Part shown: one piece after another, positions 51,407-59,879 of the stretch
How positions within the stretch are numbered: position 1 is the first letter of the stretch
Layout of the letters: every line of letters starts with the position of its first letter
Notes under the pieces: generated by a model
Told to the model about the DNA's origin: nothing
What the model saw: the letters and a program-made list of their open reading frames with translations, nothing else
Databases searched by the model: none
Program-made: the position numbers and the translations under genes
Source: a bacterium
GTDB taxonomy: Bacteria > Myxococcota_A > UBA9160 > UBA4427
NCBI GenBank assembly: GCA_024742285.1
Contig: JANSYR010000006.1
Coordinates: forward strand, 62,001 to 126,000
Direction of reading: 5' to 3'
Length of the DNA stretch: 64,000 nucleotides

Positions 51407-51663
51407 GGAACCCCCCGGTCCGATCCTGGCGCGCGTCTCTTTGTACGCCGAACTCCAGGTTTCGGTTCCATACCGACACGAGAAAGCGTACGACGGCCCC
51501 CTGTCCCGCCCGGAAAAGGTTCGGACCGCGAACGTGGAGGGCCGCGTGATGGGGATGCCCCTCGGCTTGCGACTCCGTCTCTCATCCGAACTTCGCGTCG
51601 TGGCGGTCGGTCTCGGGTGAAACCCCGGGCGAGCTCAGAGGTGAGATGGGGCCGACGAGATGT

Positions 51664-52578
51664 TCAGTCTCCTTCGACTGCCGCGCGGCAGATCGCCTCG
51701 AACGCGGCACGAAAGTCTCGAGTCGGGGGACCGGTGATCGCTCGACACCGGGAAGCGTCGAGCACGTAGCCGTGCCCCGCCCCAGGCACGTCGACCGGAT
51801 CGAGCTGCAGCGTCTTTCCGGTGAACTCGTGGATCATCTCGGCCATCTCCTGCATCGTCACGACCTCGTCGGACGCCCAGTTCACGACGTTCGCGGGCAC
51901 CGACGCGGCGCCGAGCAACGCCTCGACCTCGCGACACATGTCGTCGATGTGGATCGTCGAGTAGGGCTGGGGGTCGTGGAAGACGGGGTAGGAGGCGCCG
52001 GCGAGGGCCGCCTGGAGCGCCATGCCCGGGACGTCTGGACCGGTTCCGTAGGGCGAGCTCGGTCTCACGATCACGGTCGGCAGGTCGAAGTGTTCGGCGC
52101 AGAAGCGCGCCACGGCTTCCATCGCCACCTTCGACGTCGGAGCCGAAGGCGCCCAGGGCGCCGAAGCCTGACCGATGTCGTCGGTCTCGCGGAACGCATG
52201 GTGCGGATCTCCGGGCCGGGTCGAGTAGACGGTGCCCGACGACATGACGAGCGCCGCCTTCGCGTCGCGGCAATGCGCGAGCACGCGACCCGTGCCGACG
52301 CCGTTGACCTCGATCGCTTCGTCGAACTCACCGGAGTTCCTTCGGGCGTAGGCGTAGTGCAGGACGTAGTCGATCCGCTCGGGCAGCGCCGAGAGGTCGC
52401 TGCCACCGAGATCGATCGGACACGGCGTGACCCCCGCCGCCTCCACCGCGGCGCGGCGCGCAGGATCTTCGAGGCGGGCCGCCCCGAAGACGTGGTTCTC
52501 TTTCGCGAGGAAACGGGCCACCGGCAGCGCGATGGCGCCGGTCACGCCGGTGACGAGGATTCGCTGGTCCTTCAGCAT
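51664..52578 (-). CDS. NAD-dependent epimerase/dehydratase family protein
   Basis: 304 aa from the ATG at 52578, with AGGAGA 6 nt upstream. Rossmann motif: ILVTGVTGAIALPVARFL (GxxGxxx, the last glycine replaced by alanine). YVLHYAYARRNSGEF, VMSSGTVYS and VIVRPSSPYGTG are typical extended-SDR blocks. The YxxxK is not present in its usual form; the region after the serine (APTSKVAMEAV) has S-x-x-A instead of Y. A sugar or cyclic alcohol substrate is possible. It stands alone between the HPF-like gene and the ligase gene. Confidence 0.8.
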   Translation of the reverse strand: MLKDQRILVTGVTGAIALPVARFLAKENHVFGAARLEDPARRAAVEAAGVTPCPIDLGGSDLSALPERIDYVLHYAYARRNSGEFDEAIEVNGVGTGRVLAHCRDAKAALVMSSGTVYSTRPGDPHHAFRETDDIGQASAPWAPSAPTSKVAMEAVARFCAEHFDLPTVIVRPSSPYGTGPDVPGMALQAALAGASYPVFHDPQPYSTIHIDDMCREVEALLGAASVPANVVNWASDEVVTMQEMAEMIHEFTGKTLQLDPVDVPGAGHGYVLDASRCRAITGPPTRDFRAAFEAICRAAVEGD

Positions 52579-52867
52579 TGGAATTCTCCTGCATGATCTG
52601 GTTCGTGACTCCGAGACGGCCATTCGGCAGCGGTCGATACGACCGTGGGCTTCGCCTGTGGTCCGCTCGGCTGCGCGCGGCGATCATGTTCGCGCGGAAG
52701 AAGCCCGTACGCCCGCGGTGCGGTCACCGCCCGCGGACTCCAGATCGAACCCGCGGCGACCGTTCGATGCCGCACTCGAAGTCTGCTCCCACGAATTCGA
52801 GCTCCCATTGGGCGGCCGATCGCGCGACGACGACGCCCCCCCGCCATACGAGGCGGTCGCTCGCCGA

Positions 52868-54496
52868 TCACCCCTCGGTCCCGAAGAGCCCCTGCAGCTT
52901 CGGCTTCACGATCTTGTTCATCGCGTTCCGGGGCATCACGTCCACGAAGCGCACCCGTTCCGGCGCCTTGTAGCGCGCGAGCGACTCGCGAACGAAGACG
53001 ATCAGCGCTTCTTCGTCGACCTCGGTCCCGGGCGTTCGCTGGACGACCGCGACGACGCGCTCACCCAGGCGGTCGTCCGGAATCCCGAGCACCGCCGCGG
53101 CCTCGACGGCCGGATGCGAGCCGAGGACGCGCTCGACCTCGGCCGGATACACGTTCGCCCCGCCCCGCAGAATGAGTTCGTTGCGTCGGCCGCGCACGTA
53201 GAGTCGCCCGGCCTCGTCGAGCAGGCCGAGGTCCCCCGTGTGGTACCGGCCGCCGGCGAGCGCCTCCCGACTCGCCTCCGGGCGATCCCAGTACCCGAGC
53301 ATCGGCGTGTACGCGCCCGCGAAGTTGCCGGTCCTCGCCGGGCGCACGCAGATCTCGCCGACCTCGCCGGCGGGCAGGACCTCGCCGAGCTCATCCAGGA
53401 TCTCGAGTTCGACGTGCGCGATCGGGCGACCGCAGAGTCCGGGACTCGGCGGGACGGAGTCGTCCGTCCAGGTCACCGCCGTCGGCGCTTCGGTCATGCC
53501 GTATCCGATGATGACGTCGGCGCCGAAGCGTTCGCGATAGAGCTCGACGATCGCCGGCGGACAATCGGCCCCGCCCATGCCCGGGGCCTCGAGCGTACGC
53601 AGGTCTTCGCGGGTGACCTCCGGATGGGTGAGCAGGTCGTGGATGATCGTCGGGACCCCGTCGAAGGCGCCGATCTTCTCCTCCCGCACCCACTCCGCGA
53701 CCCCGAGCGCGTCGATCCGATCCATCGCGACGACGCAACGTCCTTCGTGGAGCACGCAGAGCGGCCCGAGCACGACCAGGTTCAGGATCGTGAGCGGGAG
53801 CACGACGCCATGAAAGGGAGGTCTCGGCCGATTCCCGACGATCGCCGCGACGGCCCCCGGCATCAGCAGGTTGTGCTGACTGTGAACGGCGCCCTTGGGG
53901 TGGCCCGTCGTACCGCTCGTGTACGCGATCGCGCTCGCGCCGAACGGATCGATCTCGACGTCCGGGCGCGTCTGGCCCTTCGTTCGTTCGAGCAGCGAAC
54001 GCCACGCGCAGTCGGGTCCACTCGGATCGACGAGAAGGACGTGCTCGAGCGTCGGGAGATCGGAGCGGTGGTCCCCGAGCTCGTCGGCGAGCTCGCGAGC
54101 AACGAGGTAGGCGCGCGCCCCGCTGTCTCGCAGGAGGTAGACCTTCTCCACGGGCGCGAGGGGGCGATTGATGCCGACCCAGACGAGCCCGAGTCGTTGA
54201 CTGGCCAGGAAGGCGATCACGATGTCGACGTCGTTCGGCAGGCATGCGGCGATCCGATCGGGGGCACGAAGCCCGAGGGCGTGGAGCGCGGCGGCGGCGG
54301 CCTCGACCGCCGTATCGAGCTCGCGGTAGCTGAAGCGACCGTGTCGCCCGACGAGCGCCGGCGCGTCGGGTGTCTCGCGGACCCATGGGTTGAGCAGGTC
54401 CGCGATCGTCTGGATGCCACCGCCGGGAAGGGCCGGACGTTCGGCCGAGACCCGGAGCCCGTGCTCCTCGTGCCAGCGCGCGCTCTCCGGGTTCAT
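52868..54496 (-). CDS. AMP-forming acyl-CoA ligase
   Basis: 542 aa from the ATG at 54496. Adenylation motifs: A3 AIAYTSGTTGHPKGA, A5 GYGMTEAPT, A7 YHTGDLG, A8 RGRRNELILRGGANVYP, and C-terminal A10 NAMNKIVKPKL with the catalytic lysine. All are intact, so it should activate a carboxylic acid to its CoA thioester. It has no signal peptide. Its start overlaps the acyl-CoA dehydrogenase stop by 4 nt (ATGA), making it the last gene of the five-gene minus-strand acyl-CoA operon (plus its ACAD leader at 59663). It is one of three ligases in the window. Confidence 0.93.
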   Translation of the reverse strand: MNPESARWHEEHGLRVSAERPALPGGGIQTIADLLNPWVRETPDAPALVGRHGRFSYRELDTAVEAAAAALHALGLRAPDRIAACLPNDVDIVIAFLASQRLGLVWVGINRPLAPVEKVYLLRDSGARAYLVARELADELGDHRSDLPTLEHVLLVDPSGPDCAWRSLLERTKGQTRPDVEIDPFGASAIAYTSGTTGHPKGAVHSQHNLLMPGAVAAIVGNRPRPPFHGVVLPLTILNLVVLGPLCVLHEGRCVVAMDRIDALGVAEWVREEKIGAFDGVPTIIHDLLTHPEVTREDLRTLEAPGMGGADCPPAIVELYRERFGADVIIGYGMTEAPTAVTWTDDSVPPSPGLCGRPIAHVELEILDELGEVLPAGEVGEICVRPARTGNFAGAYTPMLGYWDRPEASREALAGGRYHTGDLGLLDEAGRLYVRGRRNELILRGGANVYPAEVERVLGSHPAVEAAAVLGIPDDRLGERVVAVVQRTPGTEVDEEALIVFVRESLARYKAPERVRFVDVMPRNAMNKIVKPKLQGLFGTEG

Positions 54497-55614
54497 CGCT
54501 TCGCTCCCAGACCGAGGCCCTGCCGGGCGACGATCCCCCGCATGACCTCGGTCGTGCCGCCGCCGATCGTCTCCCACAGACCGAGCCGCCACAGCAGCTC
54601 CGGCCCGGCTCCCTCGACGAGGGCGAGGTCGCCGCCGAACTCCATCGCGGCACGCGCGATGTTCTGAACGGCGACGGTGTGCGCGATCTTGTTGGCGGCC
54701 GCGGCGACGCTCGCATCTCGGCCATGCAGCATCGCGTCGAGCACGTTCAGGCAGTGCATCTCGGCCTCGCGCACGTCGACGGCGAGGGAGGCGAGGCGCG
54801 TTCGCACTTCGCTGGATTCGCTCAGTCCCTCCGCCTCGGCCCAGGCGAGGACGTCCTCGAGATCCCGACGTACGCGGCCAGCCGGGAACTGGACGTGCCG
54901 CTCGTCGGCCAGGGCTTCCGCCATGATCCGCCAGGCCTCGTTCTCGGCGCCGACTCGCTGCTCAGCAGGCACACGGACGTCGTCGAACACGACCGCGTTC
55001 AGCTGGTCGCCATCCAGGGTCGGGAGCGGCTCGACAGCGAGGCCCGGCGAGTCGCGCTCGACGATGAACAGCGAGAGGCCACGGGCGCGGCTTTCGGGTT
55101 CGCCCGTTCGCGCGAGCAGCCAGAAGCAGTCGGCGTCCTGGGCGTAGGACTGCCAGCACTTCTCGCCGGAAACGACGTAGTCGTCGCCGTCGCGGACCGC
55201 GCGCGTCCGGACGGCCGCGAGGTCCGAGCCCGCCTCCGGCTCGGAGTAGGCGAGCGAGAAGTGGAGGTGGCCCTCCCGGATCGGAGGGAGCCACCTCGCT
55301 TTCTGGCCGTCGTCTCCGTGACGAATCAAGGTCTTCGCGACGATCCCGGCGGAGAGTGGATTGCGGGCCGCGCGCGCGTACCCGAACTCGTCCCAGAGAA
55401 TGTATTCCCAGGTGATGGGCCGCCCTGCCCCGCCTTCCCGAGCCGGCCAGGAGAGCGACAGCCAGCCGAGTTCGGCCATCGCTTGGAAGAGGGCCTTCAC
55501 CTCGGGCCACTTGTGCCCCTGCTGAACGAAGCCGTGGAGGTCCGCGTAGGGCACGAGGAAGCGACGGACTTCAGCGCGAAAAGCCTCCTCCGATTCGTTG
55601 AAGCGGAAATTCAC
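54493..55614 (-). CDS. Acyl-CoA dehydrogenase
   Basis: 373 aa from the GTG at 55614; the reading upstream of it is not conserved, and VNFRFNESEEAFRAEVRRFL is the usual ACAD opening. FAD/substrate loop: FSLAYSEPEAGSDLAAVRT. DERHVQF in the middle places Glu at the position used as base by isovaleryl-CoA dehydrogenase-type enzymes. The C-terminus LWETIGGGTTEVMRGIVARQ is complete. It should be a full-length catalytic FAD enzyme introducing an alpha-beta double bond. It is 34 nt after the enoyl-CoA hydratase stop and overlaps the ligase gene. Confidence 0.92.
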   Translation of the reverse strand: MNFRFNESEEAFRAEVRRFLVPYADLHGFVQQGHKWPEVKALFQAMAELGWLSLSWPAREGGAGRPITWEYILWDEFGYARAARNPLSAGIVAKTLIRHGDDGQKARWLPPIREGHLHFSLAYSEPEAGSDLAAVRTRAVRDGDDYVVSGEKCWQSYAQDADCFWLLARTGEPESRARGLSLFIVERDSPGLAVEPLPTLDGDQLNAVVFDDVRVPAEQRVGAENEAWRIMAEALADERHVQFPAGRVRRDLEDVLAWAEAEGLSESSEVRTRLASLAVDVREAEMHCLNVLDAMLHGRDASVAAAANKIAHTVAVQNIARAAMEFGGDLALVEGAGPELLWRLGLWETIGGGTTEVMRGIVARQGLGLGAKR

Positions 55615-55648
55615 GGCGCGCGCTCCCCGGATGCATGGAACGGACTCC

Positions 55649-56548
55649 TCACGATTCGCGTTCCTTCGAAGACGCATCACGGGTCGGCGCGTCCGCCTCT
55701 GGATCGCGCGCCTCGGGATCGGGGTTCCAGCGCGGCGCGCGCCCTTCCGCAAAAGCACGGGGCCCCTCGCGGAAGTCGGGGTGGACCCAGTGTCCCTTGA
55801 GCAGCTCCCAGCCGCGTTCGAGCGCTTCTTCGTAGCCGAACTCGAGCGCGCCCCAGACCGCCTGCTTCGAGCGCGCCATCGCCTGCGGCGAGTTCTCGAG
55901 GATCTGTCGCGCCATCGCGTCCGCGGCATCGTGGAGCGAAGCCGGCGAATCGGCGAGCTCGTCGACGAGGCCGAGCTGGTAGGCGCGCGCCGCCGGCATC
56001 CGGTAGTGCCGACCCTGGAGCGTCATGCGAAGCGCACTCCCGAGCGGGAGTCGCTTCGCGAGACCGATGTTCTCGAGCGCACCGACCATGCCGACGTTCA
56101 CGTGCGAGTCCATGAAGGCCGCGTTCTGCGAGGCGAGGACGATGTCCGCATCGACCACGAAATGGAGGCCGCCACCGACGCAGAGCCCGTTCACGGCGCA
56201 GATGACCGGCTTCGTCACCCGATTCTGGAGCGGCGACCAGAACACGGACTCGGCGAGCGGAAGATCGACGAAGACGTCGTCCGCATCGTCGGACTCCGCC
56301 TCGGCGACGTCGAAGCCGGTGCAGAAATGGCGCTCTCCCTCGGCGCGGAGGACCGCGACGTGGATGGAGGGCTCGTCGCGAACCTCGCACCAGATTCGTC
56401 GCAGGATCGGCTGCATCGAGGGCGTGAGCGCGTTGCCCCGCTCGGGACGCGCGAGGGTGATGGTCGCGACGCCGTCGGCGACGCCGAAGACCACGCCTTC
56501 GAGCGGCGCGTCCAGGTCGATCGAGGCGTAGTCGGCCATCCGCGTCAT
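55649..56548 (-). CDS. Enoyl-CoA hydratase/isomerase family protein
   Basis: 299 aa from the ATG at 56548, with GGAGG nearby. Crotonase fold: VATITLARPERGNALT, then VICAVNGLCVGGGLHFVVDAD (oxyanion-hole glycines) and HVNVGMVGALENIGLAKRL. The second acid position, normally Glu in hydratases, lies in GALENIGLA; Glu is present. A long C-terminal extension (about 40 residues, charged) goes beyond the usual family length. It probably hydrates the double bond formed by the dehydrogenases of the same operon. Confidence 0.9.
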   Translation of the reverse strand: MTRMADYASIDLDAPLEGVVFGVADGVATITLARPERGNALTPSMQPILRRIWCEVRDEPSIHVAVLRAEGERHFCTGFDVAEAESDDADDVFVDLPLAESVFWSPLQNRVTKPVICAVNGLCVGGGLHFVVDADIVLASQNAAFMDSHVNVGMVGALENIGLAKRLPLGSALRMTLQGRHYRMPAARAYQLGLVDELADSPASLHDAADAMARQILENSPQAMARSKQAVWGALEFGYEEALERGWELLKGHWVHPDFREGPRAFAEGRAPRWNPDPEARDPEADAPTRDASSKERES

Positions 56549-57540
56549 TCGCTCCTCCTCTCCGCGGGGCTCCGCGCGATGCTTCCGTAGAGCAATGCGT
56601 TCGTGCTCTCCGACGTCGGCGGGCAGGCGGCCAGCGCCATGATCCGGCTCGACGTCGACCAGGCCGGCCCCTCGATCGTGATCCCGACCGCGCCGAAGAC
56701 CTGATGGCAGACGTGGACCGCCTCGACCGCGCTCCGTCGGGCCGAGGCGTGGGCGGCGGACGCTTCGCTCGAGGCCGTGCTCGGGTCCCTGTCGAAACGA
56801 TCCGCAGCGGATCGCGCGAGCAGCCGCGCCGCCTCGAGATGGACGTGCACGTCGGCGAGGGGATGGGCGACGGCCTGGAAGTCGCCGATCGATTGGCCGA
56901 ACTGGCGTCGGACGTTGGCATGTTCCGCGGCGGCGGCGACGAGTCCCTCCGCGAGACCGAAGAGCTGGGCAGCGAGCGCGATTCGGATCAGCGCGAGTCC
57001 CCGGGCCGGGTCGGCCCAGGTCTCGACCCGCTCGCCTTCGACGTGGCGCCAACGGACGCCGCCCATGACCGGAACGGCGCGATCTTCAGACGTCGACCGT
57101 CGGCGATGGACGCATTCGCCGTCGATCTCGAGGAGGATGTCGGCTCCCCTCGCATCGGCAAAGAGCGGACCGCGCCCGACCGCCGCTCGCAGGTCGCCCG
57201 AAGCGAGCGCCACGCGTTCCGACGGCGAGACGAGCTGGGTCGCGAGAAAGGTCGCCGCGAGCGGCCCGGGGAAGCCCTCTCGCCCGAGGGTCTCCATCGC
57301 GGCGACGACCTCGCGCGCGCCGCCGTCGCCTTCCGGGGTCGCGACCCCGAGCGCACCGAGCGCCGCGAGCTCGCGCCAGAGCGCATCCGGGAACCCATCC
57401 CCTCCGATCGCTGCCGCACCTGCATCGAGTCGATCGCGGCAGAACTCGCCGAGCGCCGAGGCGATCGCGGCCTGTGCATCGTCGAGCCCCAGATCGAGGC
57501 TCGGGGGTTGGATGGACTCGGGATCCGCGCCGAGGCTCAC
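56545..57540 (-). CDS. Short acyl-CoA dehydrogenase-like subunit (no catalytic base seen)
   Basis: 331 aa from the GTG at 57540, which overlaps the previous stop by 4 nt. It contains the ACAD helical core (RRQFGQSIGDFQAVAHPLADV) but is shorter than typical 380-aa enzymes. Where the E254-type base should be, the sequence is LIRIALAAQLFG with no Glu. The usual EGT-like C-terminus is also absent. In steroid catabolism, such short proteins pair with full-length partners as alpha2-beta2 complexes (for example FadE28 with FadE29). It overlaps the enoyl-CoA hydratase start by 4 nt. It probably supports FAD binding and does not catalyse alone. Confidence 0.82.
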   Translation of the reverse strand: MSLGADPESIQPPSLDLGLDDAQAAIASALGEFCRDRLDAGAAAIGGDGFPDALWRELAALGALGVATPEGDGGAREVVAAMETLGREGFPGPLAATFLATQLVSPSERVALASGDLRAAVGRGPLFADARGADILLEIDGECVHRRRSTSEDRAVPVMGGVRWRHVEGERVETWADPARGLALIRIALAAQLFGLAEGLVAAAAEHANVRRQFGQSIGDFQAVAHPLADVHVHLEAARLLARSAADRFDRDPSTASSEASAAHASARRSAVEAVHVCHQVFGAVGITIEGPAWSTSSRIMALAACPPTSESTNALLYGSIARSPAERRSE

Positions 57541-58472
57541 GCGACCCCCCAACGCGCCCGGGCGAGCGCGCGACGATGGCCGCGGGCGCCTTCGAGCTCG
57601 CTGCCGAGCGCGTGGAGACGCATCGACCAGACGTGCAGCGGGTGGTCGCGGGTGAATCCGATCGCGCCGGAGAGCTGGTGGGTCTCGCGAAAGACCTGAC
57701 GGGCGGACTCGAGGGCGTAGGCCGCTGCGCAGGCCGTCGCTTCGTCCTGCGCACGATGATGGGCCGCTTCGTAGACGAGCCAGCGGCTCGCCTCGACGCG
57801 CACGGCACATTCGGCGAGCCGGTGTTGTACGGCCTGGAACGAACCGATCGCGACACCGAACTGCTTGCGCTCCGTGAGATAGGAGACGGTGCAGTCGAGC
57901 GCAGACGCCATCGTGCCGACGGCCTCGGCGGCCACGGCGAGCCGCCACCACGCGCGCAGGCGATCCGCGCTTCCGGGACCGAGCGACCGCTCGGCACCGA
58001 CCGCGTCGGCAGGGACGCGGCCGAGTGGGTAGCCGAAGTTGGACGCGACCGGCTCGACCTGCCGAGCGTCGAGCGGGGCGAGCAACGCTTCATCGTCCGC
58101 CGCCCAGAGCAGCCATGCCGCCTGTGCGCCGTAGCGGACGGGATGCGACCGGTCTGCGTCGCCGAGCGCGACCGTCCCTTCGAGCCTTTCTCCCGCGACC
58201 GCCGGCCCGATCAGCGCGCGCGCCGCGAAGGGGACGACGCCCGCGGCACGGGCGATCGTTTCGATGAGGAGCGTGGCCTCGAGCGCACCCTTCTGGGACT
58301 CGGGGTCCAGGATCTCGTCGAAGCCGGCCTCCGTCAACGCGCGATCGAGTTCACCGTCGTGCAGCCCCGCGCGATCGAGCTCAGTCGCGCGCGCGACGCC
58401 GGCGTGACGTTCGAGCATCTGCTCGACCGCGCCGACGATCTCCCGCTGGTCGTCGTCGAGTTCGAAGTTCAG
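57537..58472 (-). CDS. Short acyl-CoA dehydrogenase-like subunit
   Basis: 311 aa if it starts at a CTG at 58472, preceded by GGAGAGAG; the in-frame peptide NFELDDDQREIVGAVEQM before the first ATG (58418) is clearly the conserved ACAD N-terminus, so the ATG would truncate it. Core block RKQFGVAIGSFQAVQHRLAE is kept. The E254-type position lies in RAWWRLAVAAEAVG and is not Glu, and the EGT-type C-terminus is missing. It is most likely a second non-catalytic partner. It lies 45 nt after the full-length enzyme and overlaps the other short subunit. The unusual start should be checked. Confidence 0.78.
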   Translation of the reverse strand: MNFELDDDQREIVGAVEQMLERHAGVARATELDRAGLHDGELDRALTEAGFDEILDPESQKGALEATLLIETIARAAGVVPFAARALIGPAVAGERLEGTVALGDADRSHPVRYGAQAAWLLWAADDEALLAPLDARQVEPVASNFGYPLGRVPADAVGAERSLGPGSADRLRAWWRLAVAAEAVGTMASALDCTVSYLTERKQFGVAIGSFQAVQHRLAECAVRVEASRWLVYEAAHHRAQDEATACAAAYALESARQVFRETHQLSGAIGFTRDHPLHVWSMRLHALGSELEGARGHRRALARARWGVA

Positions 58473-58517
58473 CGACTCTCTCCGGCCGCGTTCGCGCGCG
58501 GGCGCGTCGCCGTTCGC

Positions 58518-59663
58518 CTAGGCACGGGGCAGGCCCAGGTGCCGCGCGGCGATCAGGTTGAGCTGGACCTCCGTCGCGCCGACCGCCACGCCCGCGGTCA
58601 TGGCGAGACGGAAGTTCGCGTCGGCGAAGGACCCGTATTCGAGCGCGTCGGGCCCGAGGATCTCGACCGCGAGCTCGCCGACCCGATAGTCCGCGTTCGT
58701 GTTCGCGACCCGCGCGAGCTGGGTATCGGTCGACGGGGGAAGGTCGTGCGCGCGCTGGTCGATCACGCGATAGGTCAGCATCCGCGCCGCCTCGCAGAGC
58801 GTGCGCGCGTCGGCGAGCCGGTCGACCACGAGCGGGTCGTCGAGCAGACCGCGTGCCCGGGCGTGCTCCGCCAGGCGATCGAGGGTGAGCGCCGCTCTCG
58901 CATAGCGCGCCGCGCCGACCCGTTCGTACTGGAGCGCATAGGTGACCACGCCCCACCCTTCGTCCTCGGGTCCGAGCCGCACGCTCGTCGGGACGCGAAC
59001 TCCCGTGAAGAAGACCTCGTGGAAGTAGCGATCGCCGACCACCGATGGGATCTCCCGCACCTCGATCCCGGGCGTGTCCATCGGGACCAGGAGCACGGAA
59101 ATCCCGCGATGACGATCGGAGTCCGGATCCGTTCGGACGAGCAGGATGATGAAGTCGGCGTGGTTCGCGTAGGACGTCCAGATCTTGCTGCCGTCGATCA
59201 CGTATTCATCACCGGCGCGAACGGCGGCCGTCCGGAGCGCGACGAGATCCGAGCCCGCTTCGGGCTCCGAGAATCCCTGACACCAGAGAACGTCGCCGGC
59301 GGAGATCCGCGGCAGGTGCTCGCGCTTCTGCTCGTCCGAGCCGAAGCGCATGATCGCAGGGCCGATCCAGTTGACGTTCATGTACTGCGGGCCACGGGGT
59401 TCACCGTTCGCCCAGCACTCCTCGCCGATGATCGAGTGGCGCCACGGCGGAGCGTCCCGCCCACCGTATGCCTCGGGCCAATGCTGGGTGAGCCAGCCGC
59501 GACGGGCGAGCTCGCGGCAGAAGCGGCGCGAGAAATCGGCCTGGACGTCGCTCCCTGGACCGCCTTCGGAGAGTCGCTCCCAGTCGTCGGGGAGGAACTC
59601 GTCGAGGAAAGCTCGAACCTCGTCCCGATGCCGAAGGTCCTCGTCGGACCAGTCGAATTCCAT
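58518..59663 (-). CDS. Full-length acyl-CoA dehydrogenase, catalytic partner
   Basis: 381 aa. MEFDWSDEDLRHRDEVRAFL opens the protein. QGFSEPEAGSDLVALRTAA binds FAD/substrate, and SKIWTSYANHADF follows. YERVG in the middle places Glu at the isovaleryl-type base position. The C-terminus (GATEVQLNLIAARHLGL) is normal. It is the first gene of the minus-strand operon, divergent from a ligase gene. It matches the FadE29-like component of heteromeric dehydrogenases, with the following two short genes as candidate partners. Such enzymes attack steroid or other branched cyclic acyl-CoAs. The substrate is inferred. Confidence 0.9.
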   Translation of the reverse strand: MEFDWSDEDLRHRDEVRAFLDEFLPDDWERLSEGGPGSDVQADFSRRFCRELARRGWLTQHWPEAYGGRDAPPWRHSIIGEECWANGEPRGPQYMNVNWIGPAIMRFGSDEQKREHLPRISAGDVLWCQGFSEPEAGSDLVALRTAAVRAGDEYVIDGSKIWTSYANHADFIILLVRTDPDSDRHRGISVLLVPMDTPGIEVREIPSVVGDRYFHEVFFTGVRVPTSVRLGPEDEGWGVVTYALQYERVGAARYARAALTLDRLAEHARARGLLDDPLVVDRLADARTLCEAARMLTYRVIDQRAHDLPPSTDTQLARVANTNADYRVGELAVEILGPDALEYGSFADANFRLAMTAGVAVGATEVQLNLIAARHLGLPRA

Positions 59664-59687
59664 GCGAGTTCCCCGCTTCGCCGGCGT

Positions 59688-59727
59688 TCGATCGAAATTG
59701 ACGCGCGAGCGAGAATCAGGCTATATC
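59688..59727 (+). promoter_or_regulatory. Promoter with overlapping palindrome for the plus-strand ligase operon
   Basis: TTGACG (59698-59703) and TATATC (59722-59727) are 18 nt apart, in the right direction for the gene at 59880. The perfect palindrome TTCGATCGAA (59688-59697) directly abuts the -35 and could be an operator that also affects the divergent dehydrogenase operon. Confidence 0.45.
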
Positions 59728-59879
59728 AGGCAGGAGGGCGTCGCCAAGCGCGAATTTCGCGTTCCGGTCGCGTCTCCCGGTCGATTCCTGATCGATTCCC
59801 GGTCGCTGGTTCCGATCACTCGGATCGATCGGTGTCCGGTCTCGAAGCGGCGCGCGCGTCCCTCTCGGAGGTCGATGGA

